In this document: one piece after another, positions 26,440-35,353 of the stretch | Numbering within the stretch: position 1 is the stretch's first letter | How the letters are laid out: each line of letters starts with the position of its first letter | Assembly (NCBI GenBank): GCA_913042885.1 | Contig: CAJWLW010000004.1 | Span: 1-54,446 of the forward strand | Direction of reading: 5' to 3' | DNA: 54,446 bases | Source: an uncultured Lentisphaeria bacterium | GTDB lineage: Bacteria; Verrucomicrobiota; Lentisphaeria; JABSQK01; CAJWLW01 | Position numbers and translations under genes: made by a program | Notes under the pieces: generated by a model | Told to the model about the DNA's origin: nothing | Databases searched by the model: none | The model's input: the letters and a program-made list of their open reading frames with translations, nothing else

Positions 26440-28572
26440 TCAAGGCGACCGTATCTCGGCAATTATTGGACTCACGGGCGGGAAATCCAGATCGAGGACC
26501 AGACGTGAGCCGCTTCTCTTGAAAGGCACGCCTTCAACCGCAATACCTTCGGTGGGTTTCAATCCGACTTCCTGCAGGTCTACCGTTACCTCTTTCCTGA
26601 GTGGCGTATCGCTGACATTAAAGGCATTGACCACCGCCTCATTTTTGTGGGCCAGGGTATGGACATGGACATACTCCTCAATACCGTAAAAGTCACCCCG
26701 GGTATAAAACTCCCTCAGCTCCCGGTATTTTTCCATGGCTTTCTTGTAGGCCTGGAATTTCTTCTCATCTTCTTTGTCGGAATACATTCCCTGTTTACCG
26801 CCAATCCCTAAATGCCGCACCGTCGAAGCAAGCCACCAGAAAGCCAGGCAGTTGTCATTGTCTCGCTCCATGGTCATGTGGTCGTAAAGAGGGAGGTCAT
26901 AGGCCAAATTATAATAATAGAGGCAGAGGGCCCTGCCGGACACCAAGTCTGCCAATGGCTTCCACATGAACTCGAAGCCCCAATTCTCGTCATAGGCATG
27001 GGGCAATCCGTGTCTAAAATAGGTGGGCAGATATCTTCCTTCCCATGGCCAGACCGGGTCGTGGGCTTCTATCAAGATCTCAGGATGTCTCTTATGTACC
27101 TCCTCGATAAGCCAATAAACCGCTCTGACATGGCCATCCGCAGTGGAAGGGACCGGATGTCCGTGTGACTTATTGTGACAAGGGCCGCTCCAGCAGAAGT
27201 CATCAAACATGATGAATTTCATCCCGGCCCCAGCCACCGCCAGAATCCTCTTCAATTTCTCCTGCTTCCACGCTTCGCACTGGGTGCAGGGCTGCCAGAC
27301 AAATTTAACCCAGTCCGATCTCTTGCCCCGGAATGTATGTACAAAGGGGATTCGCCGGGAAACATATTTTTTGGCTTCCTTTGAGCTCTGGACATACCAC
27401 TCCTGCGGGAACTCATCCCGGTAAACCGCGCCTACAGTGCGGAACCCTGTCTCCAACCCGTAGTCGCTCTTAATCCGCTCGACAAAGTCGCCGGCGGGTC
27501 CCAACCGCTCCTCGTCCCACAACGTTGTTCCCTCACAGACCTCCCAGCCCGGGTCCAGATAAAGCAGGTCACAGCCCAGCTCCCGTGCCTTCTCCGCCTC
27601 CCGACACAGGTTTTCCACCGTGTAATGTTCATAGAGCATCTCCCGGCGCGAATGAAACCAGCCTATATCATAAAGCTCATTCCAGTGTACAGGTGGATCA
27701 TAATCCTTCCTCAGACCATGATGGTTCTCATTCATAAACTGCTTGAATCGCCTGTAACCTTCTCTCCAATCCCCCTCGAAAAAGCTGTATCTGGTTAGTC
27801 CGAAAGCTATCTCTTGTCCCGGCTCAAGCCGGGTGGCGGAATGGGGCTCTTTGAATAAAGAAAAGCCTGCTCCGCCGAAAGATAAACACTTCTTATCTTT
27901 CGATTCAATGACATCAACCATTGAATACTCAATCATTTCCTGGTTGTATTTGATCACCAGGAGACTCTGTTCACCATCCGTCAGAATCCAGCCTTCCGAA
28001 CGGAGTTTATCCGTATCAACCAGCGTCTGATCAAAATCAGCATACGGGTTCACCCAATCCGAATTGGCAAAGTTTCCTTCCAGCAGATCCTTTACCGAAT
28101 AGTCGTGTACCCTGCAATCTGGTTGGTTCCGGTAAGGTACGGCTACAAGACGCAACTCTTGTACATCAGATAATCTTTTCCTGAAACCGAACCGTATGTC
28201 TTCTATATCACATGCGGCAGCGCCACGATTTTTGATTACTATGCGCTCTTCAAAATACGGTTTGTCAGGTGGAATCCAGAACACATGTTTGACCTCCAAC
28301 TCTTGCGCCAGTGGCTCTTCCCTGCCGAGCATCCCTTCCAGGGTCAATATCTGAGTTTCGTCTTTCTCGGTTTTCAGGGAATGCGTCCGGTACAGGAGCG
28401 ATTCACTTTCGTCAACTCTGTCTTCGCATCTGCAACTCAGGCAATATCCGTAATCACCATCAGCATAAACCTGACCGGTAAGTTTGTTCGTCATCCCCAG
28501 GGGGTTTATTCTACTATTGGTACCAATGGCAAGTTCATAGAACTTATTGCCGAGTTTTAGCTCATCCGACAT
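26440..28572 (-). CDS. large glycoside hydrolase-like protein (clan GH-D/GH36-like)
   Basis: A 710-residue protein. An N-terminal beta-sandwich (about 1-270) is followed by a (beta/alpha)8-like barrel (about 290-620; CDLLYLDPGWEV, GAGMKFIMFDDFCWSG, ILIEAHDPVWPWEGR) and a C-terminal beta domain. The layout resembles alpha-galactosidase-type clan GH-D enzymes. MFDDF would be the candidate nucleophile strand and EAHDP a candidate acid site, but this is a guess from pattern, not alignment. No signal peptide. Start: ATG at 28572, 4 nt after the stop of the upstream gene; a GTG at 28587 would overlap it. Base composition is low in GC (24 of 60 in the block at 27841). Confidence 0.65.
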   Translation of the reverse strand: MSDELKLGNKFYELAIGTNSRINPLGMTNKLTGQVYADGDYGYCLSCRCEDRVDESESLLYRTHSLKTEKDETQILTLEGMLGREEPLAQELEVKHVFWIPPDKPYFEERIVIKNRGAAACDIEDIRFGFRKRLSDVQELRLVAVPYRNQPDCRVHDYSVKDLLEGNFANSDWVNPYADFDQTLVDTDKLRSEGWILTDGEQSLLVIKYNQEMIEYSMVDVIESKDKKCLSFGGAGFSLFKEPHSATRLEPGQEIAFGLTRYSFFEGDWREGYRRFKQFMNENHHGLRKDYDPPVHWNELYDIGWFHSRREMLYEHYTVENLCREAEKARELGCDLLYLDPGWEVCEGTTLWDEERLGPAGDFVERIKSDYGLETGFRTVGAVYRDEFPQEWYVQSSKEAKKYVSRRIPFVHTFRGKRSDWVKFVWQPCTQCEAWKQEKLKRILAVAGAGMKFIMFDDFCWSGPCHNKSHGHPVPSTADGHVRAVYWLIEEVHKRHPEILIEAHDPVWPWEGRYLPTYFRHGLPHAYDENWGFEFMWKPLADLVSGRALCLYYYNLAYDLPLYDHMTMERDNDNCLAFWWLASTVRHLGIGGKQGMYSDKEDEKKFQAYKKAMEKYRELREFYTRGDFYGIEEYVHVHTLAHKNEAVVNAFNVSDTPLRKEVTVDLQEVGLKPTEGIAVEGVPFKRSGSRLVLDLDFPPVSPIIAEIRSP

Positions 28573-28576
28573 AGCT

Positions 28577-30631
28577 TTATTTCTCACACACGATCATGGA
28601 AGCCGCTGCGTGTCCTGATACGTGAATAGTCAGCTTTCTGCCTTTTCGGTCAAACCTGAGTTTCCTCTTCCGTTTATTCTCAACTGTGAGGAGGTAAACA
28701 TTCCTGATTCTGGATGCCTCTTTCAGCCTCACGATGATATCCAGGGATTTGGCAGAGTCACCCTCATCGAAAGCCGATTTCCTGACGGGCAAAAGGCTGA
28801 TGAGGTAGGTTCCATCAGCTCTTTTGAAAATGTTTCCGTCAACTCCATCTGGCAATTTAAGAGCATGTGGAGTGAGCACCCAACTCGCGCCGCGCAAGAG
28901 CTTAAACAGAGGAAGATACGCTCTGAATAATCCGATATCCTGATTCTTGAATCCAGATATTGCCCCAGGCGCATAAGGCAGGACAAAAGGTAAGGCCTTA
29001 TATTTAAGGCAATATTGGAGGTTCATCTCTGGATTCTCAATATTATTGCAGAGAAACACTATCGGCTTTCCAATGGCCAGAAAAGCCTCCTTGGCCAGAA
29101 AATGAACTTTCGGACTTTCGACCATAATCCCATCCAGATGCTTTTGAACCTCTACTGTAGCCGGTTTGTTACCGTAGACTGCCATTCCCTCCTCATGAAT
29201 CATATCGCACACCAGCTCACCTATTTTATCATAGGCAAACGGAAGGCAGTAACAGGGCTTGTTATTAACCATCGTAATGCCGTCGTCATGTGCGAAGTCA
29301 AAGAACATTCTACCGAAGCCATCCCAGAAAAATCCATCTGTCCTTGGGTAACCACGGAGCATCTTTCGCGCCTGTTCAATACAATGTTTCCCCCACGGAA
29401 GCTGAGGATCCGGATTCCCATAATAACATTTCATCCAGGTTGGCAGGTACTGGCCATTCTCCATCTTTATCATTGATTGGAGGAACCTGTCCTTTACATA
29501 ATCTATATAAGCTTCCCGCGTGTTATAGTAAATAAAAACGCTCATGCCCTGCTTGTGCAAGAACTCGATGTGGTCATTTACCTTCCGGTGCGTCATTTTC
29601 ACGTACTTATGACCTTCAATCTTCCCAATGCCATCCCAGGACTTTTTCTCCGGGTAATAAACACCATAAAATGGAAACCAGTTGTGAAGTTCTATGGTTT
29701 GGACCCCGATCTTCTTCAGTTTCTTAATAGTTGATACTCCGTGCCACGGCGATCCGCAGAAGAAAGTGGCGTCTACATCATTGATCGTCTTCTCCTGCGG
29801 GAAGAAATATTCTTTGTATTTGTTCACTATCCATCCCATGCCCGCGCGCCAGTCTCCTTCGTGTGTCTTTATCAAAAGGGATGCTCTTGCATCTCTGCCG
29901 GTTCTTAGTCCGAGGTACCGGTTCTGGATCTCCAGATGAGGGCCCTTTGCCATCTCTTTGCGCAAAGTATTGTGTATGCAATAGTTATCGAAACCTTCTT
30001 CTGGTTCCATTTCCTTATAAACAAAGTCTACACATGGCTTCTTCATCTCAAAAGGTTCGAGAAAGGTGAAACCCACGTCCTTTTTCTCGTTCAGCAAGGC
30101 GAGGCAAGGAATCGCAATACTTGTGGATCTGCCCTCGCAACGGCCCGGGTAAGAAAAGTAGAATGCATCCACAGCACCGACAGGAAATGGCGTCCCGTGT
30201 GTCGGCGCCCATACCTGCCAGGTGTATCCCCAGACAGGATGGCAGAAACAGATACGCATCGAACGGTCTTTTCCGGACTCCTTATGCAGGATCACGTCCC
30301 AGCGCAGGTGGTCATCGTCCAGGGAAAATATTGTTTCGGTTGTGAAGTCTGCCCCTGAATATCGCTTCACGATACTTAAGGCATTGTCTTTGACGCCCGC
30401 CTTCACTATCTTCATTTTCGTATCAGCATCGGAATACCACTGGTTCTTCAGTTCATCAAAAATTTTCACATAGGCAATTTGCCGGCTGACGGCTGGCTCA
30501 GCTTCCTGGTCGAATAGATTAAGTTTTTTCTTCTTTATGACAAACGAGGTTATAAGACCATTTCTCGAGATCTTGTGCTGAACCTGTCTGTTCTCAAAAA
30601 TCCAAAAATTTCCGGTTTTCTTGAGATTCAT
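28577..30631 (-). CDS. large glycosidase-like protein of unrecognised family
   Basis: A 684-residue protein, Lys-rich, without signal peptide. The N-terminal 270 residues look like a beta-sandwich. The rest suggests a (beta/alpha)8 barrel: GVQTIELHNWFPFYGVYYPE, GMSVFIYYNTREAYIDY, TDGFFWDGFGRMFFDFAHDD, GMAVYGNKPATVEVQKHLDG, MVESPK. WDGFG and MVES could carry acidic catalytic residues. It is reminiscent of clan GH-D and DUF6259-type putative hydrolases, but no family can be named safely. Start: ATG at 30631 with AAGGAG six bases upstream. It is the first gene of a two-gene operon, probably driven by the promoter at 30785-30812. GC is low (27 of 60 in the block at 29041) against about 70% further right, which suggests foreign origin. 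Confidence 0.6.
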   Translation of the reverse strand: MNLKKTGNFWIFENRQVQHKISRNGLITSFVIKKKKLNLFDQEAEPAVSRQIAYVKIFDELKNQWYSDADTKMKIVKAGVKDNALSIVKRYSGADFTTETIFSLDDDHLRWDVILHKESGKDRSMRICFCHPVWGYTWQVWAPTHGTPFPVGAVDAFYFSYPGRCEGRSTSIAIPCLALLNEKKDVGFTFLEPFEMKKPCVDFVYKEMEPEEGFDNYCIHNTLRKEMAKGPHLEIQNRYLGLRTGRDARASLLIKTHEGDWRAGMGWIVNKYKEYFFPQEKTINDVDATFFCGSPWHGVSTIKKLKKIGVQTIELHNWFPFYGVYYPEKKSWDGIGKIEGHKYVKMTHRKVNDHIEFLHKQGMSVFIYYNTREAYIDYVKDRFLQSMIKMENGQYLPTWMKCYYGNPDPQLPWGKHCIEQARKMLRGYPRTDGFFWDGFGRMFFDFAHDDGITMVNNKPCYCLPFAYDKIGELVCDMIHEEGMAVYGNKPATVEVQKHLDGIMVESPKVHFLAKEAFLAIGKPIVFLCNNIENPEMNLQYCLKYKALPFVLPYAPGAISGFKNQDIGLFRAYLPLFKLLRGASWVLTPHALKLPDGVDGNIFKRADGTYLISLLPVRKSAFDEGDSAKSLDIIVRLKEASRIRNVYLLTVENKRKRKLRFDRKGRKLTIHVSGHAAASMIVCEK

Positions 30632-30646
30632 CCAGTGCTCCTTCGG

Positions 30647-30727
30647 TTAGAAGATGTCAAACATGTGGGCATCAGCCATGTGGCGCTCTTCATCCTCACA
30701 TCTCTTCCTGCACAGTTGGCAGCGCTG
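30647..30727 (-). pseudogene. remnant of a GH20-like gene
   Basis: The minus-strand frame reads QRCQLCRKRCEDEERHMADA, then HMFDIF and a stop at 30647. It aligns with the GH20-like protein ([20 protein letters not shown], then MYRIF) with about 16 identities in 27 positions. Upstream of it the frame closes within four codons. It is a short internal slice of a paralogue, not a functional gene. It sits between the duplicated promoter module and the SD of the gene at 30631. Confidence 0.75.
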
Positions 30728-30747
30728 CCCCAGCCTTCATTGGCGTC

Positions 30748-30836
30748 TCAGCCATCTTCTCCGTCTCCTGTTTCACGGTAGTATATGATACGATAAGGTG
30801 TCAATGTGTCAATCACCATCCTATGAGGTCTGCACC
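30748..30836 (-). repeat. duplicated promoter/start module, copy B
   Basis: This is the second copy of the 89-bp segment at 20342-20430. It keeps the promoter, the SD and the start of a reading frame (MAE), but the frame then leaves the dioxygenase sequence and ends after 19 codons. So the dioxygenase body is missing and only its 5' end survives. On the other side the similarity ends 1 nt before the ATG of the plus-strand gene at 30837. Confidence 0.8.
30785..30812 (-). promoter_or_regulatory. strong promoter (copy B) for the AT-rich glycosidase operon
   Basis: On the minus strand: TTGACA (30812-30807, 6 of 6), 16 bases, TATCAT (30790-30785, 5 of 6). A second TTGACA at 30804-30799 overlaps the spacer. 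Transcription would start near 30778 and run across the gene remnant into the gene starting at 30631, giving a leader of about 150 nt. Confidence 0.65.
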
Positions 30837-31685
30837 ATGGGCAATACCAGTTCATCAAATCCGGTTCATCCACAGGGCAGCGCTGGCGACGGCGTCGCCT
30901 GCCTGGACTACGCGCACTCATACATGTGGCCGTACTGCAGGTCGCGCGATGCCGTCCGCGTCGCCATCGACAGCCGCATCATCTTGTACGACGACGCGGC
31001 CGGCACACCAACCGAGTACTTCCTCGGGGCGTCATGCAAAAGTGAAGACACCTACGGCGTGTACAAGGACTATGGCGAAAACGGTTTCAACCCCGGGGCA
31101 AATACACTGTTCACCGATCCGAACTATGACTTCACCTGGATTGTCGGGGGCGGCGGCACGGTGATCTTCCGACGGGGACTCGACCCGAAGAAATACCGTG
31201 ATGTGCGGGCCGACACCTCGGCAGAATTTGGGCAACCGCGCTTCCAGCTCAAGTTTGCAGAGGCGGCGTACCCCATACCCACGGATCAGTTCGAGCCGGC
31301 GGCACAGGCCACCGACGCGGGCCACGCCCTGGTCGGGCAGACGGAGATCGCAGATGCCGGCACGGGCCGGCGGGCGATGATCGAGTACCCCGTAAAGACA
31401 ATGAACCTGAGCCGGGACGGTTTTCCCGACAGCGTGTGGCAGATCGACACGGGCCCGGTTGGCGTGCCCGACTTGTCGAGGGATTATGACTCGCCCATCA
31501 GCGCCTTCTCGCTCGGCTTCATCGCCATCATCAGCCGGCTCCCGGGTGCTGCCGACTTCGTGATCGAACAGCCCACCTCGCTGCCGCCGCCCAACGAGGG
31601 GGTGCAAGTGCTGCACTACTCCGGGCCGTTCTCGCGCCGAGCCACCAACCGGCTGGTTGGCATTCCGCCGCCGGAACAGCGGTAG
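30837..31685 (+). CDS. protein of unknown function
   Basis: A 282-residue protein that I do not recognise. No signal peptide or membrane segment is seen. Notable stretches are CLDYAHSYMWPYCRSRDAV, IIYDD-like IILYDDAAG, FTDPNYDFTWIVGGGGTVIF and MIEYPVKTMNLSRDGFPDS. The beta-rich look and aromatic content would fit a sugar-binding or propeller-like fold, but no motif decides. Start: ATG at 30837 with GAGGT eight bases upstream; an earlier in-frame start at 30798 is less likely because it lies within the duplicated promoter segment. It is the first of four plus-strand genes, and 119 nt separate it from the sialidase-like gene. GC-rich, unlike the operon on its left. Confidence 0.6.
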   Translation: MGNTSSSNPVHPQGSAGDGVACLDYAHSYMWPYCRSRDAVRVAIDSRIILYDDAAGTPTEYFLGASCKSEDTYGVYKDYGENGFNPGANTLFTDPNYDFTWIVGGGGTVIFRRGLDPKKYRDVRADTSAEFGQPRFQLKFAEAAYPIPTDQFEPAAQATDAGHALVGQTEIADAGTGRRAMIEYPVKTMNLSRDGFPDSVWQIDTGPVGVPDLSRDYDSPISAFSLGFIAIISRLPGAADFVIEQPTSLPPPNEGVQVLHYSGPFSRRATNRLVGIPPPEQR

Positions 31686-31735
31686 TTTCCACCGGCGAGT
31701 GTGGCCGCCGGCACAGCCCGCATCAGGCATCTGCT

Positions 31736-31764
31736 TTGTACATCTTATACAACACCCCTATGTT
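31736..31764 (+). promoter_or_regulatory. possible promoter of the five-Asp-box gene
   Basis: TTGTAC (31736-31741), 17 bases, TATGTT (31759-31764), placed about 40 nt before the ATG at 31805. Each box matches the consensus at only 3-4 positions. TTGTA and TACAA flanking seven bases also form a small dyad here. Confidence 0.3.
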
Positions 31765-31804
31765 CTTGATTCGATCTCCGCAACGCAATAAATGGAAACG
31801 CAAA

Positions 31805-32998
31805 ATGACTCAATGGCAGTCACAACAAATTACCCTCGCCGAGGACGACAATCTGACAGTCGTACCACGTGAGAATTGTCAAATCGTCACCGAGACCAGC
31901 GAGCAATCCGTAACGCTTCCGTACCTGGCCTATATACCGGAGTCACAAAAACTGCTTTTGCTGGTTACCTGCGGTTTTCCGCATCAGGTGAACTTGATGA
32001 CCAGCGATGATCTCGGCATAACCTGGAGCGATCCCAGACCGATACTTCCAGATGACCCGGAGAAGCGCAGTTGGCTCGGGCTCGGGATCACCTGGCTCGG
32101 TGCCGGACGCCTGGCGCTGGCTGCCAGCGCCTCTCCGCCCAGCGGAGACATGCGATTTCGTTCGTATAGCGACGATTGCGGCCAGACCTGGAGCGATCCG
32201 GTGCCAATCCAACGTACCAGTGACGGTATCGAGTGGCATCAGTGGGATCCGTGGCTGGTGGACAGCGACCCGGAAACCGGTGAAGCCTCGCGCATCGCGG
32301 AAACCGGGTACATCTCCCTGCCGGAGAACGAACCGTGTCCGCGCGGCGGTTACAGCCAGGCAATGATCCGCTTCAGCGAAGACCTCGGCCGCACCTGGCA
32401 GGATGAAATCCGGCCACCGCAGTGGCACAAAGCCGATGAGGTGGCTCTTTGCCGGGCCGGCAACGGCACGATTGTCGCAGCGTGCAGGATTAACCAGCCG
32501 AAACCGTATTGGTATGACATCGATCACTACGAAGGGCTCGGCTTCTCGCTGTCGAAGGATGACGGCCTGACCTGGTCGGACGTACAGGTCTTTTATGAGT
32601 GGGGCCGCCACCATCCAAGCATGGTGCGGATGCCGAACGATGACATCGTCATGACATATGTCGTGAGAAAGGGATATCCCGACACCGCAGACGGCTACCC
32701 GCAGTTCGGCATCGAAGCGATCGTCAGCCATGACCACGGCGAGACATGGGACATGGCGCACCGGTACATGCTGTCGCAGTGGAAGGGCAACGCCAAGGGG
32801 GAAGCCCCGGAACTCGAGGCGGATTTCAGGGCCAAGTGGCCCCGATGGTTCGCAAGTTGCCAGGCGACATCGACGCAACTGCTGCCGGACGGAACACTGC
32901 TGACGGTCTTCGGTACCGGTTACCGCAGCGCACCGACAGAGCACGGGCACTGTTCGCCCCGGGATGTTGGACTGGTGAGGTGGATGATAAATGAGTGA
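31805..32998 (+). CDS. sialidase-like exo-glycosidase with five Asp-boxes
   Basis: A 397-residue six-bladed propeller-type protein. Five Asp-boxes are clear: SDDLGITWSDP, SDDCGQTWSDP, SEDLGRTWQD, SKDDGLTWSD and SHDHGETWD. Such regular boxes are typical of the sialidase superfamily (exo-alpha-sialidase-like domain). The family in PVC bacteria often acts on sugars other than sialic acid. No signal peptide in the 397-residue form, so probably cytoplasmic. The start at ATG 31805 is preferred; no strong SD; the frame is open to 31736. Its last codons overlap the DUF4838 gene by 8 nt, indicating translational coupling. Confidence 0.82.
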   Translation: MTQWQSQQITLAEDDNLTVVPRENCQIVTETSEQSVTLPYLAYIPESQKLLLLVTCGFPHQVNLMTSDDLGITWSDPRPILPDDPEKRSWLGLGITWLGAGRLALAASASPPSGDMRFRSYSDDCGQTWSDPVPIQRTSDGIEWHQWDPWLVDSDPETGEASRIAETGYISLPENEPCPRGGYSQAMIRFSEDLGRTWQDEIRPPQWHKADEVALCRAGNGTIVAACRINQPKPYWYDIDHYEGLGFSLSKDDGLTWSDVQVFYEWGRHHPSMVRMPNDDIVMTYVVRKGYPDTADGYPQFGIEAIVSHDHGETWDMAHRYMLSQWKGNAKGEAPELEADFRAKWPRWFASCQATSTQLLPDGTLLTVFGTGYRSAPTEHGHCSPRDVGLVRWMINE

Positions 32999-35225
32999 GC
33001 CGCCGGCAAAGGCACCGGGCACACCACTCGTTCTCGCAGAAGCAGGGCAAACCAAGTATACGATCGTGATCCCGGCAACGGCGTGCGCCGCCGAGGAATA
33101 CGCCGCCGAAGAACTGGCGCATTTCCTCGAAGAAATGACCGGTGCGACGTTTCCCGTGCAGCGCGATGATGTGCCGGCCGCGTCATGCGAAATCACGATT
33201 GGCGACACCACCCGCCAGCGCCTCGATGAGCTGCCGGCGGACCTGACGCCGCAGGCATGGGAAGGATTCGTAATCGTGCGCGACGGTGCGCGGCTCTCTA
33301 TCCTGGGCAACATCCCGCGCGCAACCCTCTATGGCGTGTATGACTTCCTCCACGAGGAGCTGGGCTGCCGTTTCCTCACACCTGAAGTCAATCACGTGCC
33401 GAAGCACGCGACGCTGGAGGTCAACGCAGCATCCAGGCGCTTCGATCCGGTGACCGAATACCGCGAGATCTGGAACGGCTTTTCGCACCAGCCGCAGCAT
33501 TACAAAAGCCCGAACGAAAAGACCAGGTTCGACGATGCCTGGGCCGCGCGTAATCACCTCAACCTGTTCGGCAGCACACCGGACATGGAGGCAATGCTGG
33601 GCAAGGTGAAGTGGGTCGGCCCATCGTTCGTGCACACCTTCAACTACATGATCCCTGTCGAGGAACACTTCGACGCACATCCCGAATACTTCTCGGAGGT
33701 CGATGGCGTACGCGTCAGTGAACATGATGGCTTCATGACCCAGTTGTGCCTGACCAATCCCGATGTGCTTCGTCTCTGCCTGGAAAAGGCGCGGGAGTGG
33801 ATCGATAGCGAGGTGCCGAATCCCCACAGCAAGTTCCTCGTCTCGGTCACCATCAACGACACCGATATCTTCTGCAAATGCCCGCCGTGCGTGGCGATCA
33901 ATGAAGAGGAAGGGGTGGACGAAGGCGGCACCAAGATGCGGTTCGTCAATGCCATCGCCACAGAGTTGGCAAAGGACTATTCGAACGTCGCCGTCGAAAC
34001 GATGATCTATAAGACCGATGTCCCGAAAAAAACGCCGCCGGCATCGAACGTCATCATCAGGAATGTCAGCGGTATCAACTGGCAGCATTCTCTGCACGAT
34101 CCGGATTGCCCGGCAAGCGTGCGGATGACAGCCAGGTTCCGGGAACTGAGTGCGGCGACCAGCAGCAAGGGCATCTACAACTGGTCGAAACACACGGACT
34201 TCGCAGATTTCCTGAATCCCAATCCCAATCTCAGGTTCACCGCGACGAACTTCCGGATCATGAACGAACACGGCGTAGTCGGTCCCTTTGCCCAGAATCA
34301 ACAGAGCCCCGGCACCGAGATGCAGGAACTGCGTTTCTACGTGATCGCCCGGGCCATGTGGCGGCCCGATTCCGACAGTGTCGAAACGATTACGGAGTTC
34401 TGCAAGCTATGCTATGGCGCCGCCGGCGACGACGTATTGCGTTACGTCAACTTTCTGCACGACGAGTACTGTAATATCGCTCCCGACCTGCCGCTGGACG
34501 ACGCGTTCATCGCCAGGAGTAACGCCATTCTTGCCCAGGCCGAAAGCAAAGCTGAAACACCGGAGACCCGGCAACGTGTCGCGACCTATCGCCTGCCGAC
34601 CTGGAAAATTCAGCTGGACAGGGCGTGCGGCGAAATTGGCAAGGTCTTTTCGTTTCCGGTCGAGTGGCCATTCAGGATCGACCCGGCAGATGAAGGACTG
34701 GCGGCAAATTGGCAGGGGACCGACTCATTCGACGACTGGCAGAGGATGCGCATCGATAATCACTGGACGCTGCAGGGCGAGCCGCATCGCGGTGTCGCCT
34801 GGTACGGGATTGCCTTCGACCTGCCCGATGCCAACGGGGCGCCCCTGGCACTGTGGTTCGACGCCATCGACGGCGACACCGATGTCTTCGTCGACGGCAT
34901 CAAGATAGGTGAGCAAAAACTGAGCGCTAATCTGGCCTGGATCCAGGGGTTTTTCGTCGCCCTCCCGGACGACCTCGCCCCGGGTCCGCACGTCCTGACG
35001 CTGCGTCTGGAGAAACACGACCAAAACGCCGGCATCTGGCGACCCGTCAGCATTATCGACATGTCCGTCCCGATACCGGCCGAGCTCAGGACCATCGGGG
35101 AACGCTTCCTCGAAGTTGCCCGCAACGCAAAGCTGATGACCATCAGCGAGTGCTACGGTGAACCGTATGACCAGGTCGAAAAAATGCTGTACCCGCGGAT
35201 CGAGTTCTTCCTGAAACACGGATAG
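32991..35225 (+). CDS. DUF4838-domain protein, putative glycoside hydrolase
   Basis: A 744-residue protein. The N-terminal domain (AEEYAAEELAHFLEEMTG at about 34-51; LSILGNIPRATLYGVYDFLHEELGCRFLTPE) is the alpha-glucuronidase/hexosaminidase-type domain that precedes DUF4838. The DUF4838 core follows (FLVSVTINDTDIFCKCPPCVAI, VETMIYKTDVPKK, IYNWSKHTDFADF). The C-terminal 160 residues form a GH2-type sugar-binding beta-sandwich (WTLQGEPHRGVAWYGIAF, DVFVDGIKIGE). No signal peptide. Start: ATG at 32991 overlaps the previous stop (ATGAGTGA), with GAGGTGG upstream. The function of DUF4838 is not established here; a glycosidase role follows from its domain company and neighbours. Confidence 0.82.
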   Translation: MSEPPAKAPGTPLVLAEAGQTKYTIVIPATACAAEEYAAEELAHFLEEMTGATFPVQRDDVPAASCEITIGDTTRQRLDELPADLTPQAWEGFVIVRDGARLSILGNIPRATLYGVYDFLHEELGCRFLTPEVNHVPKHATLEVNAASRRFDPVTEYREIWNGFSHQPQHYKSPNEKTRFDDAWAARNHLNLFGSTPDMEAMLGKVKWVGPSFVHTFNYMIPVEEHFDAHPEYFSEVDGVRVSEHDGFMTQLCLTNPDVLRLCLEKAREWIDSEVPNPHSKFLVSVTINDTDIFCKCPPCVAINEEEGVDEGGTKMRFVNAIATELAKDYSNVAVETMIYKTDVPKKTPPASNVIIRNVSGINWQHSLHDPDCPASVRMTARFRELSAATSSKGIYNWSKHTDFADFLNPNPNLRFTATNFRIMNEHGVVGPFAQNQQSPGTEMQELRFYVIARAMWRPDSDSVETITEFCKLCYGAAGDDVLRYVNFLHDEYCNIAPDLPLDDAFIARSNAILAQAESKAETPETRQRVATYRLPTWKIQLDRACGEIGKVFSFPVEWPFRIDPADEGLAANWQGTDSFDDWQRMRIDNHWTLQGEPHRGVAWYGIAFDLPDANGAPLALWFDAIDGDTDVFVDGIKIGEQKLSANLAWIQGFFVALPDDLAPGPHVLTLRLEKHDQNAGIWRPVSIIDMSVPIPAELRTIGERFLEVARNAKLMTISECYGEPYDQVEKMLYPRIEFFLKHG

Positions 35226-35353
35226 ACGAGGCAAATAAGAAAAAAACCGGCAACCAAAATCCGCATGAATTGTGTATTGGTACGCAGTAGGCTACCGATG
35301 AGGTGTACGGTTCCCGTTGCCAGGCAACCGCATTCGCAGGAGAAAACGCACGC

